Source of the DNA: Bacillota bacterium
GTDB lineage: Bacteria; Bacillota; Bacilli; Bacillales_A; Planococcaceae
Length of the DNA: 64,000 nucleotides
Direction: 5' to 3'
Assembly (NCBI GenBank): GCA_023405135.1
Contig: JAEXYZ010000119.1
Location: 1 to 64,000, forward strand
Below the pieces are notes generated by a model. That model ran no database searches. It worked only from the letters and a program-made list of their open reading frames with translations, and was not told where the DNA came from. Each line of letters begins with the position of its first letter. The stretch's first letter is position 1. Both the position numbers and the translations under genes were made by a program. Of the stretch, positions 1 to 8,480 are shown one piece after another.

Positions 1-2
1 CA

Positions 3-113
3 ATTTTAGAAGAGCTTTTACCTATTAAAAAAGATTCAAAGAACGTAATTATTATTAGTGGATGTAATGTCGATTTAACTTCACATGCGAAAGCAATCAA
101 ATCATATTTATAA
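3..113 (+). CDS. PLP-dependent threonine dehydratase-like enzyme, C-terminal end only
   Basis: Reading frame 3 is open from the window edge to a TAA and encodes 36 residues that end an otherwise unseen protein. The stretch VIIISGCNVDL resembles the glycine-rich SGGNVD segment near the end of serine/threonine dehydratases (fold type II PLP enzymes), where it lies close to the cofactor phosphate. The usual second glycine is Cys here. It ends 25 bases before the next gene, on the same strand. The family call rests on one short motif. Confidence 0.55.
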   Translation: MLEELLPIKKDSKNVIIISGCNVDLTSHAKAIKSYL

Positions 114-138
114 TAATTACAACTAGGGGGTAATCTTA

Positions 139-1770
139 TTGCAATATACATTAAATAATGTGCTATCAATTCCATTACTTTCATCTGCAAAGCTTTTATC
201 AGGAAAAAACATCATTTCTACTCAACTCGTCGAATCTGTTTCCGTAATGGAAATTCCTGTAGAAGACTTTGTAAGAAAAAATGAGCTAGTACTAACAACT
301 GCAATTGGATGCGGAAATAATCCTGAACTCTTTTTGTCCTATGTAAAAGATGTTTATGTATCAGGAGCCGCGGCAATGGCAATCGCTATTGGAAGGCATG
401 TTAACTTTATCCCCCAAGAAATAATTGATTTTTGCAATGAAAATAATTTTCCATTAATCGAATTACCTTGGGAAATACGATTTTCTGATATTATTAAAAT
501 TATTTTCGAGCAAATTAATCAATGGGAACAATCCTCTATTATAAAAGCCGATACAATCCAAAGAGAGCTTCTTAAGCTTTATTTGGACAATCACCCTTTA
601 GAAGATGTCTTAAGCTATTTATGCAAAGACTTTCAAATGGATGTTGAATTAAAATACGGCTCAGAGTTAGACTTAAATGAAGAAGGAGAAATAGAGGGCG
701 AAAAATATATTTCTCTTGATACAGAGGTACCTTCAATTATAAGATTTAAAAACGGTCTTTTTTTACAGGTTGTACCTATTCATATGGTAGATCAAGACGA
801 TTGTTTCGTTCTTTTAAAATCAAAAAAACTTAATGCCTCCCCTATTCCATGGCTAGTTTTAAATCAAATTGTTACAATTTTAACTTTATGGCTTCAAAAA
901 GAACTTGCCTTATTAAATAATAGAAAAAAAGAATCGAATGAGTTTATTAAAAGACTATTAAATGGAAGTTGGTCTAACAAAGAAGAATTTATTAAGCAAG
1001 GAAAAAATTTTGGGTATACTATTGATTTACCATATGTTTGTATCGTTGGGGTACCAGAGAAGTTAGAAGAGTTTTATAAAATTCATCGAAAAGATATTTT
1101 AAAAGATTTTGATAAAGATTTTAAAAGAACTTTTTCAGAGCTTATTGAGTCGGCTGCAAAAAAGCTGAACAAACAAGTTATTTATACTTTTCAACGAGAA
1201 CTAACCGTCATTTTTTTAGAATGTAATATTTCTGAAGCAAGTGAAAATGTAAATTGTTTACTTGATATTCTTGATTCCTATATAGAAGAAAATAAAATCC
1301 CCTCTATGTCATGGGGCATCGGCGAAAATCATGCGGGGAAACTTTCATTTCATTTAAGCTATAAAAATGCTAGAACTGCCTTAGAAATAGGGAGAACTCA
1401 TAAAGGTGCAGGTTCTAGAAGCACTTTTGCAAGCACTGGTATTTATCAGCTTTTAATCTCTCTTTCAAACAATACATTTTCTACAGAGTTAATGCATTCT
1501 ACAATCGGCGCAATTGCAACTTATGATAAAAATAATGGCCTTGATTTACTGCACACACTTTCATCGTATATTTATCATCAAGGAAATGTAAGTCAAACAG
1601 CTCGTGCCCTATCTCTTCATCGGCAATCGTTATTATATCGATTACGAAAAATAGAATGTTTAACAAACCGTTCCTTAAACGAACCGGATGATATTTTCCT
1701 ATTGGAGTTTTGTTTAAAATTATGGACAGTCCGATTTGTAAATAATGAACAATTAGAGATTGCAAAATAA
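139..1770 (+). CDS. PucR-family transcriptional regulator
   Basis: A 543-residue protein with the two-part PucR layout. An N-terminal purine-catabolism-regulator-like domain covers about residues 8-125 (LSGKNIISTQLVESVSVMEIP, VLTTAIGCG, FPLIELPWEIRFSDI). The C-terminal PucR-type helix-turn-helix covers about residues 465-530 (HQGNVSQTARALSLHRQSLLYRLRKIE). PucR proteins respond to a small nitrogen compound and control purine or other amino-acid catabolic genes; the effector here cannot be told. It starts at TTG, 8 bases after AGGGGG. It lies just downstream of a dehydratase-like gene that it may regulate, and ends at a strong terminator. Confidence 0.88.
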   Translation: MQYTLNNVLSIPLLSSAKLLSGKNIISTQLVESVSVMEIPVEDFVRKNELVLTTAIGCGNNPELFLSYVKDVYVSGAAAMAIAIGRHVNFIPQEIIDFCNENNFPLIELPWEIRFSDIIKIIFEQINQWEQSSIIKADTIQRELLKLYLDNHPLEDVLSYLCKDFQMDVELKYGSELDLNEEGEIEGEKYISLDTEVPSIIRFKNGLFLQVVPIHMVDQDDCFVLLKSKKLNASPIPWLVLNQIVTILTLWLQKELALLNNRKKESNEFIKRLLNGSWSNKEEFIKQGKNFGYTIDLPYVCIVGVPEKLEEFYKIHRKDILKDFDKDFKRTFSELIESAAKKLNKQVIYTFQRELTVIFLECNISEASENVNCLLDILDSYIEENKIPSMSWGIGENHAGKLSFHLSYKNARTALEIGRTHKGAGSRSTFASTGIYQLLISLSNNTFSTELMHSTIGAIATYDKNNGLDLLHTLSSYIYHQGNVSQTARALSLHRQSLLYRLRKIECLTNRSLNEPDDIFLLEFCLKLWTVRFVNNEQLEIAK

Positions 1771-1773
1771 AGT

Positions 1774-1820
1774 AAAACTCGAAGAACAGTGGGTGATCTA
1801 CTGTTTTTCGAGTTTTATTT
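1774..1820 (+). terminator. Rho-independent terminator, probably bidirectional
   Basis: A 17-base arm at 1774-1790 (AAAACTCGAAGAACAGT) pairs with 1800-1816 across a short loop, followed by TTTATTT. The flanking A/T runs suit termination of both the PucR gene (+) and the SRPBCC gene (-), which converge here. Confidence 0.85.
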
Positions 1821-2308
1821 TATTTATCCGTATTTGCAACTATTTTTTTATACTCGTCATACCATTTTTCCCATTCATTATTGTCTGGTAGTTGGCTTTC
1901 TACATTATTTACGACATGTTCAAATATATTTAAGCACATATGCCAGCCAGCTAAATCTTTAGGAGTATGATCTGTTAATTCTTTAATAAATTCTTTTAAT
2001 ATCAATAAGGTGCCTGTTCCAGTAGGATGAACTTCAAATCGAACGATATCTTTCCCCCATTCAAACTCAATCACTGATAGGTCCTCAAAATCTGTTATTT
2101 TCATCTTTTCGCTCTGACCTGACCCATCATTATAATTGAATATAATGAGGCCATCTTTACCCATTTCCTTTATTTCTAGATGGCTCATCCATTTTGCCAA
2201 CTGATCATTCCTCGTCAATACTGCCCACACCTTTTCCACCGGTTGATCAAATGACCGTTCAAAGGTTGCGATAAATTCGTTGTTACTTTTAGTCAAAGTA
2301 GCTAACAT
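1820..2308 (-). CDS. SRPBCC (Aha1-type) family protein
   Basis: About 162 residues of the START/SRPBCC small-molecule-binding fold. FERSFDQPVEKVWAVLTRNDQLAKWM is the typical first strand and helix of AHSA1-domain proteins, and the C-terminal helix GWHMCLNIFEHVV follows. The ligand is unknown. The chosen ATG (LATLTKSNNEF follows) lies 8 bases after GGAGG; an upstream in-frame GTG at 2317 overlaps that Shine-Dalgarno and is unlikely. A TATAAT-like -10 is present on the minus strand at 2344-2349. It appears to be a single-gene unit converging on the PucR gene. Confidence 0.82.
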   Translation of the reverse strand: MLATLTKSNNEFIATFERSFDQPVEKVWAVLTRNDQLAKWMSHLEIKEMGKDGLIIFNYNDGSGQSEKMKITDFEDLSVIEFEWGKDIVRFEVHPTGTGTLLILKEFIKELTDHTPKDLAGWHMCLNIFEHVVNNVESQLPDNNEWEKWYDEYKKIVANTDK

Positions 2309-2421
2309 TGTGAACACCTCCCAATTAATAAAAGAATAGCTCTATTATACAAAATAAAAAAACATGTGTGTCTTGAGTATGTTTACCGAAGATAATCTAC
2401 CACTGTAAGTAGCGAAATATA

Positions 2422-2523
2422 TTAGAAGTACTTATTATATGTGAGCGGGTTGCCCCATTTTTCCGTGTTTTCATTGCTTTTTTTCATAAGCTGAATAGCA
2501 ATTTTCTCTTTTTTAGTCTGCAT
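2422..2523 (-). CDS. Possible 33-residue small ORF or gene remnant
   Basis: In the roughly 400-base gap between the SRPBCC gene and livF, the minus strand has an ATG ORF beginning MQTKKEKIAIQLMKKSNENT and ending NKYF. GGA lies only 3-4 bases before the ATG, which is short. It is charged and hydrophilic, and I recognise no family. It may be the tail of a lost gene. Nothing else convincing was seen in the gap apart from the liv terminator at its right end. Confidence 0.22.
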   Translation of the reverse strand: MQTKKEKIAIQLMKKSNENTEKWGNPLTYNKYF

Positions 2524-2669
2524 ATTTCCTTTTAACGTTTTTAATATCTATTTTTACTTTTTATACAAATAATCTATTTCCGAAAAAAACGTATCCCATT
2601 ACTTACTAATTTTTAGTCCTACCTACTTACAATGTCGTTGCAGTGGAGAACTTTAATTATACTTTTAAA

Positions 2670-2700
2670 AATAAAAACGCCCATCAAAATAGACGGACGT
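2670..2700 (-). terminator. Terminator of the liv operon
   Basis: On the minus strand CGTCCGTC pairs with GATGGGCG around a TATTTT loop (two G-U pairs), followed directly by TTTTTAT. It lies just downstream of livF. Confidence 0.75.
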
Positions 2701-2707
2701 CACAATT

Positions 2708-3415
2708 TTAAGCTAAATAAGCCTCTTTAATTTGTTCATTTTCAACTAGCTCTGTACCTTTGCCACTTAAAACAATTTCACCATTTTGAATTACATACCC
2801 ACTATGAGCAATACTTAATGCTTGGTATGCATTCTGTTCGATTAATAGAATCGTAATCCCCATCGCATTTAATTGAAGAATGATTTCAAAAATTTGTTCT
2901 ACGATAATCGGTGCTAACCCCATAGATGGTTCATCTAGCATGAGCAAATCAGGTTTCATCATTAACGCTCGCCCAATAGCAAGCATTTGCTGTTCCCCAC
3001 CACTCATCGTTCCACCTTTTTGTTCTAGTCTCTCTTTTAACTTCGGAAAATAATTAAAGACATATTCCATACGTTCTTCAACTACACTTTTCCCTTTTAA
3101 AGAATACGCACCCATTAACAAATTTTCTTTTACTGTTAAATTCGAAAATATTCTTCTCCCTTCCGGAACATGGGCTAACCCTAAAAGTGTCGTTTCATGG
3201 GGAGGCTTGTTCGTAATTTCCTTATCCTTATAAACAATTGACCCACTTTTAACCTTCGCTAAACCACTAATTGATTTTAAAGTTGTCGATTTCCCTGCAC
3301 CATTACTTCCGATCAACGTTACAATTTCACCTTGTTTTACATCGAGACTAATTCCTCTTAAAGCTTGAATCGGTCCGTAATATGTTTCAATATTTTTAAG
3401 TTCTAATATCGGCAT
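2708..3415 (-). CDS. livF: Branched-chain amino-acid ABC transporter, ATP-binding protein LivF
   Basis: About 235 residues, the smaller of the two Liv ATPases. It has Walker A (GSNGAGKST), the Q-loop region PEGRRIFSNLTV, signature MSGGEQQMLAIGRAL, and Walker B LLMLDEPSMGLAP with the H-loop replaced by IEQNA, as usual in LivF. It would pair with LivG to drive uptake of Leu/Ile/Val. The ATG before PILELKN is preferred because AAGGAG lies 8 bases upstream; the GTG and ATG just before it are too close to that site. It is the last gene of livJHMGF. Confidence 0.93.
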   Translation of the reverse strand: MPILELKNIETYYGPIQALRGISLDVKQGEIVTLIGSNGAGKSTTLKSISGLAKVKSGSIVYKDKEITNKPPHETTLLGLAHVPEGRRIFSNLTVKENLLMGAYSLKGKSVVEERMEYVFNYFPKLKERLEQKGGTMSGGEQQMLAIGRALMMKPDLLMLDEPSMGLAPIIVEQIFEIILQLNAMGITILLIEQNAYQALSIAHSGYVIQNGEIVLSGKGTELVENEQIKEAYLA

Positions 3416-3434
3416 TTCCATCACTCCTTTTGCC

Positions 3435-4205
3435 CTATTTCACAGCAGCTGAACCTAAATAAGCTTCAATTACCTTAGGATTGTTTCGTATTTGTTCAGG
3501 ATTACCTTCTGCAATTTTTTCGCCATGGTCAAGAACATAAATATGCTCTGAAATTTCCATGACAAGTTTCATATCATGCTCAATCAAAATAACTGATACG
3601 TTAAATTGCTCCCCCATTTTTTTAATGATCGTAGTAAGTTCCTTCGTTTCTTTCGGATTCATTCCAGCTGCTGGTTCATCCAATAAAATTAATTTTGGTT
3701 TCGTTGCAAGGGCACGAGCAATTTCTAATTTTCTTTGTGCTCCATAACTCAAATTGTTCGCTTTTTCATTTAACAAATGAGCAAGATCAAAATATTCAAG
3801 TAATCGGTACGCTTCCTTTTCAGCGTCTAACTCTTCCCTTTTTGTGTTCGGTAAATTAAATATAATTCCTAGTAAATTCGTTTTTAAGTGTGTATGCATA
3901 CCTACAAGTACATTTTCAATTACTGACATCTCACCAAACAGTCGGATATTTTGAAAGGTTCTTGAAATTCCTTTCTTAGCAACTTCATCAGGTTTTAATC
4001 CAACGATTGATTTTCCCTCTAATCGAATATCACCAGAAGTAGGCTGATAAACACCTGTCACCATATTAAAAAAAGTTGTTTTTCCTGCACCATTTGGACC
4101 AATTACTGCAGTAATCGAACCTTCTTCTACAGTAATCGTAATATCTTTATTTGCTGTTAAACCACCAAACTGCTTTGTTAAATTCGTCACTTCTAATATT
4201 GGCAT
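3435..4205 (-). CDS. livG: Branched-chain amino-acid ABC transporter, ATP-binding protein LivG
   Basis: 256 residues. Walker A GPNGAGKTT, the long LivG insert after the Q-loop (TFQNIRLFGEMSVIENVLVGMHTH), signature LSYGAQRKLEIARALA, Walker B LILLDEPAAGMNP and H-loop IEHDM are all visible. The LivG-type C-terminus (GNPEQIRNNPKVIEAYLG) is intact. Its start has AGGGGG 7 bases upstream, and it is followed about 19 bases later by livF. It acts on the cytoplasmic face with LivH/LivM. Confidence 0.94.
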   Translation of the reverse strand: MPILEVTNLTKQFGGLTANKDITITVEEGSITAVIGPNGAGKTTFFNMVTGVYQPTSGDIRLEGKSIVGLKPDEVAKKGISRTFQNIRLFGEMSVIENVLVGMHTHLKTNLLGIIFNLPNTKREELDAEKEAYRLLEYFDLAHLLNEKANNLSYGAQRKLEIARALATKPKLILLDEPAAGMNPKETKELTTIIKKMGEQFNVSVILIEHDMKLVMEISEHIYVLDHGEKIAEGNPEQIRNNPKVIEAYLGSAAVK

Positions 4206-4216
4206 ATACGAACCCC

Positions 4217-5518
4217 CTAAACTTGTACTTTATCTTTCTCTAATACGACAGGTTCTAGTTTTGTATTAGCATTTACCGCAAGCGTTTTATCGCTTTTTAA
4301 TTTCTTCTCATCGAACATTTTATTTTTCGAAGGAATTAAACCTTTAGATCTGTATAATGCAAATAACACTAGAAGTACACCGAAAATCAACTTCTGCATT
4401 TTTGCAGGTGATAGTGCATCAGGAAGCGTAAAAACCCCACTAAAACTTAATTGATTCACCCAGTTTGTTAACTCTGTTAATACTTGAAGATTTAAAATTG
4501 TAACGACTGCTGCCCCTAAAATTACACCTGGAACACTCCCCATTCCTCCAAGTACAACCATTACTAAAATCGTAAATGATTCCATTAATGTAAAACTCGT
4601 CGGATCGATAAATGCTTGTTTTGCAGCAAAAACAACACCCATAATCCCAGAGAAACAGGCACCTAACGCAAAAGCTAGCAATTTAGTTTTTACAAGAGGA
4701 ATACCCATCGCTTGAGCTGCTATTTCGTTTTCACGTACAGCTTTCCAAGAACGACCTAACTTAGAATGTTCTAAACGTATAACCGAAAAAATAGTAAACG
4801 CTAAAATAACTAATGTCACAAAATAAAATTGACTTGGGAATACAAGATCTATTCCAAATATCCTAGGAGGAGTAACAGAAGATATTCCCATCGCACCATT
4901 AGTTATGTTTAATGGACGATCTAAATTGTTAAACACTATTCGAATAATTTCACCAAATCCTAATGTAACGATTGCTAAATAATCCCCTTTTACCCGAAGT
5001 ACCGGCACTCCAATTAACACACCTGCAATAGCTGCACATATCCCCCCAATGATTAAGAAAATCCAAAAACTTTCACCACTTAACGGGTATTCACCAAAGG
5101 GAAGAAAGTTCGCTGCTTGTGGTGTGGCAAAAATACTATACGAATACGCACCTACAGCAAAGAAGGCAACGAAGCCTAAATCTAATAATCCTGCCATACC
5201 TACCACGATATTTAAACCTAATGCCATCGATATATAAATTCCAACCATTGTTGCAACTTCCATATACGATTGGTAAGATGGGCCGCCACTTGACGCAAAA
5301 GGTAATAAAATAAATAGAAGTCCAGCACCAACCATCCATTTAATCGATTTTTTTAAGTTCATATAATATAAAATTAAAAAAGAAGATAACAATAATAAGA
5401 AGGAGATTACAGATTTTTGGGATAAATATAAAGCTGAAGAAGTTACTGCTACAAATAAGGTAAATAATATAACCTGTGACCATTTATTTTGAAAAAACAC
5501 TGATATACTTTGCTTCAT
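4217..5518 (-). CDS. livM: Branched-chain amino-acid ABC transporter permease LivM
   Basis: About 433 residues with roughly 9-10 hydrophobic segments. The LivM motifs GLNIVVGMAGLLDLGFVAFFAVGAY and GRSWKAVRENEIAAQAMGI (EAA loop) are present. Two or three extra hydrophobic segments precede the core and a hydrophilic tail of about 45 residues follows the last one. ATG at 5518 has a weak AGGTG 6 bases upstream; a GTG at 5527 is the alternative and abuts the livH stop. It is tightly coupled to livH. Confidence 0.92.
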   Translation of the reverse strand: MKQSISVFFQNKWSQVILFTLFVAVTSSALYLSQKSVISFLLLLSSFLILYYMNLKKSIKWMVGAGLLFILLPFASSGGPSYQSYMEVATMVGIYISMALGLNIVVGMAGLLDLGFVAFFAVGAYSYSIFATPQAANFLPFGEYPLSGESFWIFLIIGGICAAIAGVLIGVPVLRVKGDYLAIVTLGFGEIIRIVFNNLDRPLNITNGAMGISSVTPPRIFGIDLVFPSQFYFVTLVILAFTIFSVIRLEHSKLGRSWKAVRENEIAAQAMGIPLVKTKLLAFALGACFSGIMGVVFAAKQAFIDPTSFTLMESFTILVMVVLGGMGSVPGVILGAAVVTILNLQVLTELTNWVNQLSFSGVFTLPDALSPAKMQKLIFGVLLVLFALYRSKGLIPSKNKMFDEKKLKSDKTLAVNANTKLEPVVLEKDKVQV

Positions 5519-5527
5519 GACAGTCAC

Positions 5528-6517
5528 CTACACTTTCTCTACAGTCGGTTTACCAAATAAACCTTCTGGCTTAAAAATAAGAACTAAAATTAAAATTGCG
5601 AAGGCAAATACATCTTTATATTCGGCTCCAAAAATTCCACCTGTTAATAACGATAGATTTGCAGCAGCAAACATTTCCATTAATCCTAATAAAATACCTC
5701 CAAACATCGCACCTCGAACATTTCCAATTCCTCCCATTACCGCTGCTATAAATGCTTTTAAGCCTAAAATAAACCCGATATAAGGATCAATCGTACCGTA
5801 TTGAATTGCAAATAAAACTCCTGTCGCCCCACCTAACGCAGACCCAACAAAAAATGTAGTGGATATTACTTTGTTTACATTTATAGACATTAACGAAGCA
5901 GTTTCTCGATCCATTGAAACCGCTCGAATCGCTGTTCCCCATTTCGTTTTATTAACAAAGTAATCTAATGCAACCATTAGTATAATTGCTGTAATAAGCA
6001 CTAAAATAAATGATGTTTTGAAACTTGCATCAGTAAAAACACTCGAAATAGATGAAGCTTTAATACTAATTTGTTCGTTGAATATAGAAGGACCCGTTAA
6101 TATATAAGAGCCTCCATTCATTATTTCTGCAATAAAACGAACAACATCTTGTAGAATAAATGAAATACCGATTGCTGTAATGAGTGGCAACAGTCTATGT
6201 GTATTTCTAAGAGGACGATAAGCTATCCTTTCCATGCCAACTCCAATAAATCCGGTAAATATACTTGAAATCAATATCACTACAATAAAAACGATTAAGC
6301 TAGGAAGTGCAGCGACCCACCCTATACCCATAAATAAAATAAATAACCCTGTTCCTATAAAGGCACCTGTCATAAAAACTTCTCCATGCGCGAAGTTAAT
6401 TAACTGTAAAATACCGTAAACCATTGTATATCCTAAGGCTACAACTGCATAAACCGCGCCAAGTGTCAGCCCATCAATTAAAACTTGAGGTAAACTTTGT
6501 AAAATTGTTTGAAGCAT
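5528..6517 (-). CDS. livH: Branched-chain amino-acid ABC transporter permease LivH
   Basis: About 329 residues, strongly hydrophobic. DGLTLGAVYAVVALGYTMVYGILQLINFAHGEVFM is the signature N-terminus of LivH, and GTAIRAVSMDRETASLMSINV is the cytoplasmic coupling loop. GGAGGG lies 6 bases before the ATG. It is the first permease gene after livJ and is separated from it by an imperfect terminator that may keep the binding protein in excess. Confidence 0.93.
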   Translation of the reverse strand: MLQTILQSLPQVLIDGLTLGAVYAVVALGYTMVYGILQLINFAHGEVFMTGAFIGTGLFILFMGIGWVAALPSLIVFIVVILISSIFTGFIGVGMERIAYRPLRNTHRLLPLITAIGISFILQDVVRFIAEIMNGGSYILTGPSIFNEQISIKASSISSVFTDASFKTSFILVLITAIILMVALDYFVNKTKWGTAIRAVSMDRETASLMSINVNKVISTTFFVGSALGGATGVLFAIQYGTIDPYIGFILGLKAFIAAVMGGIGNVRGAMFGGILLGLMEMFAAANLSLLTGGIFGAEYKDVFAFAILILVLIFKPEGLFGKPTVEKV

Positions 6518-6570
6518 CAAAAACCCTCCTACTCTTTATTCCACTTGATGGATGCTTTGTTTTACTAAAG

Positions 6571-6605
6571 AAAAAGTGTTGAGAAGATATGAAAATCCCA
6601 ACACC
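6571..6605 (-). terminator. Intra-operon partial terminator between livJ and livH
   Basis: On the minus strand GTGTTG pairs with CAACAC around a 20-odd base loop, followed by TTTTTCTTT. The short stem and long loop suggest read-through, as expected for an operon whose first gene encodes the abundant binding protein. Confidence 0.6.
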
Positions 6606-6615
6606 ATTCCGATCA

Positions 6616-7833
6616 TTATTGACTAACTTCTCCTACCTGTACTGGTGGATAAGCTGCTTCCTCAAATGAATAAATAAATACTTTCGCATTTGTGTTATCT
6701 CCTTTTTCATCAAAGGAAACTGTTGTAAGAGCACCTTCAAAATTTTGTGTTGCACGAACTGTTTCAACAACAACTTCTTTTGAAGGAAGTTTGCCTCCAT
6801 TTTCATTGATTGCTTTTTCAAGCGCCGCTAATAGCACCCCCATTGCATCATACCCATATACAGAATATGATTCAGGATCTTTATTAAACTTCGCTTTATA
6901 CGCTTCAATAAACGCTTGACCAGATTCTGAAGAAGTACTGTCTCCCGCTACTGAAGTGATGTAAGTTCCAATTACTGTTTCTCCGGCAATATCAACCAAA
7001 CCTGAAGAGTCAAGTCCATCTCCACCCATAAATGGAATTGAAATGCCTTTATCACGTGCTTGTTTAATTAAAATACCACCTTCTGAATATAGACCGCCAA
7101 AATATACTAAATCAGGAGAAGCGCTTGAAATTTGATTGATAACACCGTTAAAGTCTTTTTCACCGACAGTTATTGAACCCTCTCCGACAATTTCCGCTCC
7201 TAATTCTTTAGCTGAAGCTGTAAACGCGTCGGCTAAACCAACACCATAAGCTGTTTTATCATTAATAATAAAAATTTTCTTCGCACCAACTTCATTTACA
7301 GCAAACTCTGCACCTGCTGGACCTTGGAAATCATCCCGTGCTACGATACGGTTAACAGTTTTTAACCCCCGATCCGTAACATCTGTAGCTGTAGCAGCTG
7401 GTGAAATACTTACAATATTGTATTTCTCATAAACTTCAGTTGAAGGGATTTGAACTCCGGAGTTTAAATGCCCAATAACACCATAAATTGATTCATCTGC
7501 ACCGATTAAGTTCGCGTTGGATACACCTTTCTTCGGATCCCCTTGATCATCATAAGGCTCAAGTTGAAGTTTATATCCAAGTTCTTCAAATTTTGCCGAT
7601 TCTTCTTCTAATCTTAATTGGGCACCTAGTTTTAAAGCCTCTCCTAAAATAGCAGAGCCACCAGATAATGGCGATTGAGTAGCAATTTTAATCACATTAC
7701 TGCCTTCAGTAGCTGTTCCGCCTTCAGATTCTGTTTCAGTTGTTGTACTTCCACCATCGGATGAACATGCCGCTAGGATACCAACGGATAACACGCCAGA
7801 TAGAAGTAAGCCATATGATTTTATTAGTTTCAT
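6616..7833 (-). CDS. livJ: Branched-chain amino-acid ABC transporter substrate-binding lipoprotein
   Basis: 405 residues. A lipoprotein signal peptide ends in the lipobox LAAC with Cys23, followed by a Ser/Thr/Glu/Gly-rich linker. The rest is a type I periplasmic-binding fold (IKIATQSPLSGGSAILGEALKLGAQLRLEE, IFIINDKTAYGVGLADAF, VYFGGLYSEGG, VYGYDAMGVLLAALE). It captures Leu/Ile/Val outside the membrane. AGGGGG lies 6 bases before the ATG. It is the first gene of the liv operon and transcribed away from tnrA. The exact ligand is inferred from the family. Confidence 0.92.
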   Translation of the reverse strand: MKLIKSYGLLLSGVLSVGILAACSSDGGSTTTETESEGGTATEGSNVIKIATQSPLSGGSAILGEALKLGAQLRLEEESAKFEELGYKLQLEPYDDQGDPKKGVSNANLIGADESIYGVIGHLNSGVQIPSTEVYEKYNIVSISPAATATDVTDRGLKTVNRIVARDDFQGPAGAEFAVNEVGAKKIFIINDKTAYGVGLADAFTASAKELGAEIVGEGSITVGEKDFNGVINQISSASPDLVYFGGLYSEGGILIKQARDKGISIPFMGGDGLDSSGLVDIAGETVIGTYITSVAGDSTSSESGQAFIEAYKAKFNKDPESYSVYGYDAMGVLLAALEKAINENGGKLPSKEVVVETVRATQNFEGALTTVSFDEKGDNTNAKVFIYSFEEAAYPPVQVGEVSQ

Positions 7834-7886
7834 AGTAAACCCCCTACTCTATTTTTCTTGTACTAGTTTTGGACTAGTTCTATTTA

Positions 7887-7915
7887 AGTATAATTTTCAG
7901 TTTTTCAATTCACAT
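7887..7915 (-). promoter_or_regulatory. Candidate livJ promoter
   Basis: On the minus strand TATACT at 7892-7887 is a good -10. The -35 position (7915-7910, ATGTGA) is poor, as is common in activator-dependent promoters. A start at about 7880 would place the centre of the TnrA-like box (7930) at about -50, the position of TnrA sites in promoters it activates in B. subtilis. Confidence 0.5.
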
Positions 7916-7921
7916 TAACAT

Positions 7922-7938
7922 TGTAAAGAAATCTGACA
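7922..7938. promoter_or_regulatory. TnrA/GlnR-type operator, box 1
   Basis: TGTAAAGAAATCTGACA matches the TnrA/GlnR consensus TGTNANAWWWTMTNACA at all defined positions but one (G for A at position 7). It lies between divergent livJ and tnrA and is centred about 49-50 bases from the likely start site on each side. Confidence 0.72.
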
Positions 7939-7966
7939 CTCTTTTTCTATATTTACATAAAAAGTA

Positions 7967-7972
7967 TATAAT
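7967..7972 (+). promoter_or_regulatory. tnrA promoter -10 element
   Basis: A perfect TATAAT. The -35 region 17 bases upstream (TTTCTA) is weak. A start at about 7979 puts box 1 at about -49, consistent with auto-activation of tnrA as known in B. subtilis. Confidence 0.55.
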
Positions 7973-7983
7973 ATCTATATACA

Positions 7984-8000
7984 TGTTAAAATTCGTTACA
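7984..8000. promoter_or_regulatory. TnrA/GlnR-type operator, box 2
   Basis: TGTTAAAATTCGTTACA matches the TnrA/GlnR consensus except at positions 11 and 12, keeping the palindromic TGT...ACA ends. It lies just downstream of the presumed tnrA start site, where binding would block rather than activate transcription; GlnR repression of tnrA is known in B. subtilis. Confidence 0.6.
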
Positions 8001-8093
8001 TCAATATCCATATTTTGATTGATTTTACATTTTAACGAATGTAAACTTAAATATAACATTCAATTATCTGAATTTTTGAAAGAGTGGTGGTTA

Positions 8094-8417
8094 ATGATGG
8101 GTTTACAGGATAGTAGCTATAAAGATAAAAAAGTTATTTCTATTGGAACCGTAAGTGAATTGACAGGACTCTCTGAAAGACAAATTCGGTATTATGAAAC
8201 TAGAAAATTAGTGTTCCCCGAACGAACAAAAAAAGGTATTAGAAAATATTCATTTCAAGATGTAGAAACATTAATAGAAATCGCAAATCATATAGAGGAA
8301 GGGGTATGGACAAATGAAATTAGAAGTGAAATGAAGAGAAAAGAACAATTGCGAACAAAAGAAAAAATTCCGAAGTCGCTTATAAAAGGACAAATTAATG
8401 CACATTTCAAATTATAA
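8094..8417 (+). CDS. tnrA: Nitrogen-assimilation regulator TnrA (MerR family)
   Basis: About 107 residues, close to the 110 of B. subtilis Tnr[32 protein letters not shown] and IAN match the B. subtilis protein as I remember it, covering the winged-helix DNA-binding domain. The C-terminal GQINAHFKL corresponds to the tail that binds feedback-inhibited glutamine synthetase. TnrA activates or represses nitrogen genes when glutamine is scarce. The frame is open to 8019, but the ATG at 8094 (or 8097) gives the family-length protein. It is divergent from the liv operon with two TnrA-type boxes between them. Confidence 0.92.
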   Translation: MMGLQDSSYKDKKVISIGTVSELTGLSERQIRYYETRKLVFPERTKKGIRKYSFQDVETLIEIANHIEEGVWTNEIRSEMKRKEQLRTKEKIPKSLIKGQINAHFKL

Positions 8418-8437
8418 AAAATAAACCATACTTACAT

Positions 8438-8480
8438 TAGTAGTACAAACCAAGACCATGGTTTGTGCTACTATTTTTTT
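8438..8480 (+). terminator. tnrA terminator
   Basis: TAGTAGTACAAACCA pairs with TGGTTTGTGCTACTA (one mismatch) around a 6-base loop and is followed by seven T residues. Confidence 0.88.

Noticed and set aside
7888..7906. CodY-box-like AATTTTCAG upstream of livJ
   Set aside because: Only the first half of the CodY consensus is present (about 10 of 15 positions), which is common in AT-rich DNA.
8019..8093. N-terminal extension of TnrA (25 extra codons)
   Set aside because: It overlaps the likely promoter leader, has no ribosome binding site, and TnrA homologues start about here at 8094.
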